Shown in pieces: positions 23,981-29,191 of a stretch of DNA of 29,191 nt. How positions within the stretch are numbered: position 1 is the first letter of the stretch; each line of letters opens with the position of its first letter. The notes under the pieces were generated by a model. That model worked only from the letters and a program-made list of their open reading frames with translations. It ran no database searches and was not told where the DNA came from. This DNA comes from JBBSVE01 sp038233815 (lineage in GTDB: Bacteria; Pseudomonadota; Alphaproteobacteria; Rhodobacterales; Rhodobacteraceae), in contig JBBSVE010000022.1 of the NCBI GenBank assembly GCA_038233815.1, forward strand, positions 1 through 29,191, given 5' to 3'. The position numbers and the translations under genes are program-made.

Positions 23981-25573
23981 CTAGAGCGGCAGGAAGCGGG
24001 GCAGTTTCGGCAACGCGACCCGCATCAGCCGCTGCAAACGCGCTTCCGCATCGGCCTCGGTCTCGTTCTGATTGATCGGCGTGGTAAAGCGCACGAGCGA
24101 GCCGTCGGTCCGTCCCTTGGTCAGTCCGTCCCAGATCACGCTGGCTTTGGCCAGATAATCGTTGGTCATCCGCTTGCCGCGCTGTTCGAACCAATAGTAG
24201 ACAAGCTGTTTCGACAGACCCTTCTGGATCACCGCGCGGTTGACGTCGAAGCTGCCGTAGGGCGTATCGGACATGTCGATCGTCTTCTTCTCAAGCGAGA
24301 AGATTTCCCACCCGCCCACGGGGAGGCAGACCTCCGGCGAGTGGATCCCGTCGCCATTCGTCTGGTTGGCGTAGAAGGCGGAGAAGAAATGAACGTAGTC
24401 GCGCTCAGCCTCCGACTTATAGGCGATGTTGGCATAGTCGGTCGCGGCCAGAACACGCTCGATATCCGGCTCCAGCAGCGATGCCGACCCTTCCCAAGCG
24501 CCGATCTGGCGCGGGAACTGGCTGAACGTTTCGCGCTGGACGGGGATCGCCTCACCCGCACCGCGCCAGGCACTGGCCGCTGAAAAGCCGATGGTCAGCG
24601 CGACCGCGACGGCGATGGCCTTTGCGGGACGGATCGCGAAGATGCGCCCGAGGATCGGACCCATGCCGCGCGTATCGAGATCGATCGCCTCCGATAGCGA
24701 CAGGGGGTTGGGTTGCAGCCGCTGCAGACCGACGGCCATTAGCGCCAGAATCCCGATGCAGAACAGAAAGATCACCCAGCCCTCGAAGAAATGCAGAAAC
24801 CCCTCCGCCTGCTCGATGCCGTAGCTGTTGACCAGTATCCCGATTACCCCGATGCGGAAGGAGTTCATCAGCACCGTCAGCGGCACGGCCGACAGCATCA
24901 GGACCGCCTTGTGCCAGAATGGTCCGCGGTAGAGGATCGCCGAGAGGTAGGTGAAGCTCAGGATCGGGAACAGGTAGCGCAGACCGGAGCACGCCTCCGC
25001 CACCTGGAGCTTGAACACGCCAAGGTCGATCACGTTGCCCTCGAGGAACACCGGAACGCCCGCCATCCGCACGATCCAGACGCCGATCACGGAGGAGATC
25101 TCCTGCAGGAAGATGTTCATCTTCCAGTAGATCACCTGCGGCAGCGGCAGCATGAATACGAGGTGGACGACCGGCAGCATGTGCCGGGAGCCCCGCTTCC
25201 AGCCGAAGATGGTCAGCACCACGCCGCCGACCCAGATGATCATAGCGTAGGTCACGATGTCGGGAACCCGAGCCATGTTGCCAAGCAGGGCAAGCACCAG
25301 CGCGACCAGCAAGACCAGAAGGCCCCCGGTCCGGTCATGCGGAACCTCCGTCACCGGCGGTGCCTGCCGCAGCTCGCGCAGAAAAAGGTAGAGCGAGATC
25401 AGCGGGATCAGCGGACCGTGGCTGTATTCGGGCGTCGACCATGCCTTGGCCAGCGACACGATCCCGATCCAGAACAACGGCACGGACCCTGCGACGAGCG
25501 CCACGAACCACAAAAGGCCTGGCGCGTTGATGCCGCGGATCAGCGGTGCCCTGACTGTGTTGGTTACCGACAT
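23981..25573 (-). CDS. xrtD: Exosortase fused to EpsI domain (XrtD-like)
   Basis: This 530-residue protein is an inner-membrane exosortase followed by an EpsI domain. Residues about 17-285 are a multi-helix membrane domain with family signature EYSHGPLIPLISLYLFLREL (49-68) and the catalytic triad: cysteine C195 in VAEACSGLRYLFP, arginine R240 in NSFRIGVIGI, and histidine H261 in GFLHFFEGW. A single helix (about 319-335) precedes the periplasmic EpsI/DUF3485-like domain (about 345-500), with HSPEVCLPVGGWEI, LVYYWFEQRGKRMTNDYLAK and GRTDGSLVRF. From memory this fused form matches XrtD, the exosortase paired with VPLPA-type signals; the VPVPA protein at 20159-20710 fits. The start at 25573 has GAGG 9 nt upstream and is preferred over an ATG 15 codons earlier. 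It follows the beta-barrel gene after 140 bp and precedes ugd. Confidence 0.9.
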   Translation of the reverse strand: MSVTNTVRAPLIRGINAPGLLWFVALVAGSVPLFWIGIVSLAKAWSTPEYSHGPLIPLISLYLFLRELRQAPPVTEVPHDRTGGLLVLLVALVLALLGNMARVPDIVTYAMIIWVGGVVLTIFGWKRGSRHMLPVVHLVFMLPLPQVIYWKMNIFLQEISSVIGVWIVRMAGVPVFLEGNVIDLGVFKLQVAEACSGLRYLFPILSFTYLSAILYRGPFWHKAVLMLSAVPLTVLMNSFRIGVIGILVNSYGIEQAEGFLHFFEGWVIFLFCIGILALMAVGLQRLQPNPLSLSEAIDLDTRGMGPILGRIFAIRPAKAIAVAVALTIGFSAASAWRGAGEAIPVQRETFSQFPRQIGAWEGSASLLEPDIERVLAATDYANIAYKSEAERDYVHFFSAFYANQTNGDGIHSPEVCLPVGGWEIFSLEKKTIDMSDTPYGSFDVNRAVIQKGLSKQLVYYWFEQRGKRMTNDYLAKASVIWDGLTKGRTDGSLVRFTTPINQNETEADAEARLQRLMRVALPKLPRFLPL

Positions 25574-25713
25574 GGCCCCGATCCTCTTTACCGCACACCG
25601 CTCGGAAAAGGAGGCCACACGGCCCCATTCACCATCGGCGGCACCTTACCCGTTCGGAGGGGGAAAGGCGACGGCAAAATACCCGGCATTTGGTGTGTGC
25701 CCGCCCGATGCGG

Positions 25714-27150
25714 TCAGAAGGCGAAGGTCAGACCGCGCTTCAGCGTGACGAAGACGGAGTTCGACTTCGCGGTGCCCTCCAGCTCCCGATCGCTGTAGAT
25801 GTGGGAATAGCCGCCCAGAAGCTGCCAGTCTTCCGTCAGGCTCCGGGTGACGGTGAGGTTGATCCGTCCGCGGCTGCTGTCCCGGCCGGTCACGTCGCTC
25901 GCCACCGAGATATAATCATACCCGACCCCGATTCCCGTCAGCGCGTTAAGTGGTCGCTGCAAGTTCACCTGGACGCGCGTCACCTCCCGGTTGGATTCAG
26001 CGTTGCGGTCCTGATTGACCTCCCGGCTGGCGAAGGCGCTGATCGAGCCCAGTGCCAGTTCCTGGCCGTAGTTGATCGACCCCACGAGGCTCGGGCCGCC
26101 GCCCTGGAAATTCGGCCCGATGCTCAGGGCAAGCGTGCCGGTCGGCAGATCCATGCTCCGCGAGAACAAAACTTCGGTGAAGCTTTTGCGGTCGACCGAC
26201 AGATCGTGGGTCACGAGAACGCCAAATGTGCCGTTCTGCATTTCGCGCGTGAGGCCGAGGCTGCCGTTCAGGCCCGACTTCTCTTCGGACCCGCGGACGT
26301 TCTGGAACGTCCTGTCCGTCACGATCCGCGTGTAACCGAGAGAGGCCGTCAGCTGGGTCGATGGGTCGAGGTCATAGCCGACACCCGCGGTGGCGCGGCG
26401 GGACCGGCGGTCGGTATTCTCGAAATTATCGGAGGCGTAATCGTCTTGCGAGACAGTAAAGTTGAGGTTCAGCCGCGGATCGGGACGCACGACGGTCTGG
26501 AACGACAGGTTGGTGCGGCGGGTGTCGAAATTGCGCGGGTCGTTGGTGCCACTGTAGGTGCGATCATAGCGGTCGGCAGCGAGGTTGAAGCCGAGCGGGC
26601 GGCCAATTCCGGTCTGAAGCCGGATGCCCGCGTTGTAGCTGATGCGGTCGCCCCGCCGCCCCGTGACCAGATCGCCCTGATCGATCGGCAGGTTGCGGTC
26701 GGCGGCAAGACTCAACGGGTCGAAGAACGCGATGTCGGACTTGTTGTAGGCGCCGCGCACCGTGAGGCGCGACGTATCGCCCTCCCGGTCGTAGGAGAAC
26801 CGGAAGCTCCGGTCGTCGAAGCTCGCGTCCCGTCCCCGCTGCGGCAGATCGGACAGGCGGAAGACACCTCCCGCATCGACCTTGAGCATGCTGACGCGCG
26901 TCTCGCTCTGGTAGGCTAGTCCGACGCGGTTGTCGATGTAGGTGCTCGTTCCGCGCGACACGGGGTCGAGGGCAAGGTTGTCGTCTGCGTTGGCGCTCAG
27001 CCCGTAACTCAGTTTCAGGGACGGGTTCGGAACGTCCTGCGCCACCGTCGATCCCGCGATCAGCAATGGCGCACCAAGGATCGCGGTCACCGTCAGGGCG
27101 ACGCCGATCCGTCGCCGGGAGGTGCGTTGCTGCCTGTGCCTCGCGGTCAT
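25714..27150 (-). CDS. Outer-membrane beta-barrel protein of the EPS locus
   Basis: This 478-residue protein has a signal peptide (basic start, then VALTVTAILGAPLLIAGSTVAQ, cleavage about 37-38). The mature region of about 440 residues consists of alternating amphipathic strands and short turns typical of a large outer-membrane barrel, for example RLTVRGAYNKSD, LNLNFTVSQDDYASD, TQLTASLGYTRIVTD and INLTVTRSLTEDWQLLGGYSH. It ends in phenylalanine (GLTFAF), the usual barrel-assembly signal. Proteins of this kind (EpsL/PEP-CTERM-associated barrels) occur in exosortase EPS loci. It starts 10 bp after the OPX gene stop, so the two are surely co-expressed and may form one export device. The number of strands is not determined. 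Confidence 0.85.
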   Translation of the reverse strand: MTARHRQQRTSRRRIGVALTVTAILGAPLLIAGSTVAQDVPNPSLKLSYGLSANADDNLALDPVSRGTSTYIDNRVGLAYQSETRVSMLKVDAGGVFRLSDLPQRGRDASFDDRSFRFSYDREGDTSRLTVRGAYNKSDIAFFDPLSLAADRNLPIDQGDLVTGRRGDRISYNAGIRLQTGIGRPLGFNLAADRYDRTYSGTNDPRNFDTRRTNLSFQTVVRPDPRLNLNFTVSQDDYASDNFENTDRRSRRATAGVGYDLDPSTQLTASLGYTRIVTDRTFQNVRGSEEKSGLNGSLGLTREMQNGTFGVLVTHDLSVDRKSFTEVLFSRSMDLPTGTLALSIGPNFQGGGPSLVGSINYGQELALGSISAFASREVNQDRNAESNREVTRVQVNLQRPLNALTGIGVGYDYISVASDVTGRDSSRGRINLTVTRSLTEDWQLLGGYSHIYSDRELEGTAKSNSVFVTLKRGLTFAF

Positions 27151-27160
27151 GGACCCGATC

Positions 27161-27805
27161 CTATTCGAACAGACCGCGCTGCGGCACCACGATGACGTCG
27201 CCGTCGCCGAGTTGCGTCAGCCCGCTGATCCGGCCTTCCATGCCGCCGGTGCGCTTGAGGTTGAAGAGATACACATCCTCCCGCCCGGTCTGGAGGTTGC
27301 GGCGATGCAACTCGATCCGCCGCTCGGCCGCGAACTTCGACAGCGCACCGGCCTGCGACAGAAACTGGAGCAGGTTCGTGGCGGGTTCGACCTTCTTCAG
27401 CCCGGGGGCGCTGACCTCGCCCAGAACATAGACGTTCATCGTAGGGCCCAGCATCGGTACGCCGTTCACGACGGTATCAGCGACTTTCGGCTGCGCGATG
27501 CTCGCCACCGAGACATACACCGTCGGCGGGGAGGCGAACCCTCCCGCCAGCGCGTTCGTCAGCGCGGTCCGGAGCTGATCGGGGGTGCGACCAGCCGCCG
27601 CGAGCGTTCCCGCCTGCGGGAAGGTGATCGATCCGTTGGGAAGGATCAGGGTGGAGCGGTTGAGGCTGGGATCCTCCAGCACTTCGACCTGGATCACGTC
27701 GCCCGGCCGCAGGACGTAGCCGCTGTCCTGCGCCGAGGCCGGGGTGGCGAGCATCATCACGGCTTGCAACAGCATGACCGCGACGGTCCAGAGAATTTTG
27801 GTCAT
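27161..27805 (-). CDS. Short polysaccharide export (OPX/Wza-type) protein
   Basis: This 214-residue periplasmic protein is of the polysaccharide biosynthesis/export family. The signal peptide is 1-25 (TVAVMLLQAVMMLATPASA, cut before QDSGY). The Poly_export domain is about 28-103 (YVLRPGDVIQVEVLEDPSL, LPNGSITFPQAG, VYVSVA). The SLBB domain is about 123-180 (MNVYVLGEVSAPGLKKVEPATNLLQFLSQAGAL). The end DGDVIVVPQRGLFE is typical of short OPX proteins. Unlike Wza it has no lipobox cysteine and no C-terminal amphipathic helix to span the outer membrane. The ATG at 27805 has AGGA 5 nt upstream; a longer in-frame start is rejected because the signal peptide begins here. It lies 136 bp after the TPR gene and 10 bp before the barrel gene. 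Confidence 0.92.
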   Translation of the reverse strand: MTKILWTVAVMLLQAVMMLATPASAQDSGYVLRPGDVIQVEVLEDPSLNRSTLILPNGSITFPQAGTLAAAGRTPDQLRTALTNALAGGFASPPTVYVSVASIAQPKVADTVVNGVPMLGPTMNVYVLGEVSAPGLKKVEPATNLLQFLSQAGALSKFAAERRIELHRRNLQTGREDVYLFNLKRTGGMEGRISGLTQLGDGDVIVVPQRGLFE

Positions 27806-27941
27806 GACATCCTGTCCGCGCTGAAAAAGTTGAGACACTGTCGAAAGAAATCCCGACGCATACAAGGCCGACGTGAACGATGGACGCCGGGGTGCGTCGT
27901 TTCTGCCGCGCTTTCCGGCACGCCTTCCCTTGCCGCCCGCG

Positions 27942-29191
27942 TCAGTTGTCGCTCTGCACGGGCGCGGTCTTGAGCTTTGCGATCGCCGCCGTCACGTCCG
28001 CGAGAAGTGCTGGCGGAATGGCCGGAACCTCCGCCTCCAGTCGGTCGAGGATCGCCAGCGCATCGTCACGACGATCCAGTGCCCCGTAGGCCATCGCCAG
28101 ATGATATTGCACCGTCGGGTCCTGCGGCAGCCCCTTCGCCGCCGGTTCGAGATGCGACAACGCATCGTCGAAATTGCCGCGCCGATAGGCGATCCAACCG
28201 TAAGTGTCCTGGAAGGCGGGCTGGTCGACATCGCGCAACCGCCGGGCGATCGCGAACGCGCGGTCGAGGCTCGCGGGATCGGTCCGGCTGTTGGCCAGAA
28301 GGCTCGCGAGGTTGTTCGCGATCACCGGCTGGTTGCTATCCTGCTTGTAGAGCGCCTCGTAGATCGCAAGCGCGCCGTCGATATCGCCGTCCCGTTCCAG
28401 CAGACCGGCCTTGGACCAGCGCAGCACCGGACTGTCGGGAAGCGCCACCAGCGCCGTGTCGAGGGTCGCAGCCGAATCCGCCGCGTTGCCGAGCGATGCC
28501 TGCAGGTTCACCAGAGCCAGCCATCCCTGCTCGAACTTCGGCGACTTCGCCGTCAGCGCCTGCAGCCGCGTCATGGCCTCCGGCGCCTTCCCGTCGGACG
28601 CGAGGACGAGCGCGTGAAGCAGACCGATCTGCGGCTGGTCGGGATATTTCTTCTCCAGCGCCTCGGCCTGGCTGAGCGCCTCGTCCACCCGCCCTTGCGA
28701 CAACGCATTGCGGATGAGGTAGATGTCAGCACCCGGCCCGCCGGTCTCGGTGCTGATCGAGCCCAGGAACTGCGTCAGTTCCTCCTCCTGCCCGGTGGAG
28801 GCCAACAGGCGCGCCTTCAGCTCCTGCCCGGTGCGATGCGCCGAATCGGTCTTGCCACCTTCGAGGCTCCGAACCACGTCGCCCGCGCGGCCCCAGTCCT
28901 TCATCTGGAGATAGAGACCGCCCATCGCCGCCAGAACCGGCACGTTATCGGGTGACCGACGCAGCGCGTTTTTCAGCGCATCCTCGGCGGGAAGCAGCTT
29001 GCCCTGCGACTGGAGCAGCGCAGCATAGCGCAGCGATTCGGTGGGTGCCTGATCCGACACCTCGACCGCCTGCGACAGCATGTCTGCCATCAGGTCCGGG
29101 TTCCCCTCACGCTCCTGCGCGAGCGCCATCAGTGTGAAGATCTCGGGATCGCGGGGCGAACGTTCCTGCGCGGACCGCAGCGCCACCAGCG
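27942..29191 (-). CDS. TPR-repeat protein, PrsT-like (5' end outside window)
   Basis: The frame is open to the right edge, so about 416 C-terminal residues are visible. They form consecutive tetratricopeptide repeats, recognisable as 34-residue helix pairs with alanine/tyrosine signatures: PRDPEIFTLMALAQEREGN, RSPDNVPVLAAMGGLYLQM, DSPVLRWSKAGLLERDG, FQDTYGWIAYRRGNFDDAL and DPTVQYHLAMAYGALDRRDD. The last repeats (NNLASLLAN and DTYGWIAYRRG) are characteristic of PrsT, the TPR lipoprotein of PEP-CTERM/exosortase EPS loci. The N-terminal signal peptide and lipobox cannot be checked here. It is the first visible gene of the EPS operon. In such loci the TPR protein is thought to act in the periplasm as a scaffold for polymer assembly or export. 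Confidence 0.85.
   Translation of the reverse strand, partial: LVALRSAQERSPRDPEIFTLMALAQEREGNPDLMADMLSQAVEVSDQAPTESLRYAALLQSQGKLLPAEDALKNALRRSPDNVPVLAAMGGLYLQMKDWGRAGDVVRSLEGGKTDSAHRTGQELKARLLASTGQEEELTQFLGSISTETGGPGADIYLIRNALSQGRVDEALSQAEALEKKYPDQPQIGLLHALVLASDGKAPEAMTRLQALTAKSPKFEQGWLALVNLQASLGNAADSAATLDTALVALPDSPVLRWSKAGLLERDGDIDGALAIYEALYKQDSNQPVIANNLASLLANSRTDPASLDRAFAIARRLRDVDQPAFQDTYGWIAYRRGNFDDALSHLEPAAKGLPQDPTVQYHLAMAYGALDRRDDALAILDRLEAEVPAIPPALLADVTAAIAKLKTAPVQSDN

Noticed and set aside
25671..25680. ACGGCAAAAT upstream of xrtD, identical to 20048-20057 inside the inverted-repeat region
   Set aside because: It is only a 10-mer, lies in the opposite orientation relative to its gene, and lacks the flanking palindrome arms. 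With several hundred bases compared, chance identity is plausible.
24791..25798. Plus-strand open frame opposite the exosortase gene
   Set aside because: Its translation is a low-complexity His/Gln/Asp/Arg mix without motifs, while the opposite strand encodes the exosortase with its catalytic residues.
27834..27842. GACACTGTC near-palindrome before the OPX gene
   Set aside because: The arms are only 4 bp around a single base, which is expected by chance, and no promoter boxes lie nearby at sensible spacing.

Overview
The window looks like a chromosomal segment of a GC-rich alphaproteobacterium, most likely a member of the Rhodobacterales. The evidence is a GcrA cell-cycle regulator beside argD/argF, a DUF3108-hrpB pair, a VPLPA-type exosortase, GC-rich codon use throughout, and many GTG starts. 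I cannot name the genus. I found no rRNA, tRNA, CRISPR array or insertion sequence.

Left part (1-6179): the 3' end of a propionyl-CoA synthetase gene (prpE), then a translationally coupled Hpt protein and sigma-54-type response regulator. Convergent to these is a ycjX/DUF697 pair on the minus strand, followed by divergent truA. A short AT-rich island (about 6166-6950, roughly 32-40 % GC by eye in sampled lines) abuts the 3' end of truA. It carries one unrecognised two-helix membrane protein gene and is the clearest sign of acquired DNA here.

Middle part (6953-18383): acetyl-CoA synthetase, a large right-handed beta-helix (pectate-lyase-like) protein, a DUF3108 secreted protein with HrpB helicase, a DUF1993 protein, the arginine pair argD-argF separated by a strong hairpin repeat, and gcrA. 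Most of this is ordinary housekeeping content.

Right part (18388-29191): an exopolysaccharide (EPS) and exosortase locus. On the minus strand, in transcription order, it holds a TPR protein (cut by the window edge), a short polysaccharide export (OPX) protein, an outer-membrane beta-barrel, an exosortase fused to an EpsI domain (XrtD-like), UDP-glucose dehydrogenase, a rhomboid protease and a family 4 glycosyltransferase. A Wzx-type flippase lies beyond them on the same strand. Facing the cluster on the plus strand is one small secreted protein ending in a VPVPA-hydrophobic-basic tail, the expected exosortase substrate. It has a strong terminator and a perfect 8-8-8 inverted repeat upstream. 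The inferred flow is: UDP-glucuronate supply (Ugd), repeat-unit assembly (GT4), flipping (Wzx), and export (OPX, barrel, TPR), while XrtD cleaves the VPVPA protein at the inner membrane and releases it to the surface with the polysaccharide. The chain-length kinase, polymerase and priming transferase are not in view.
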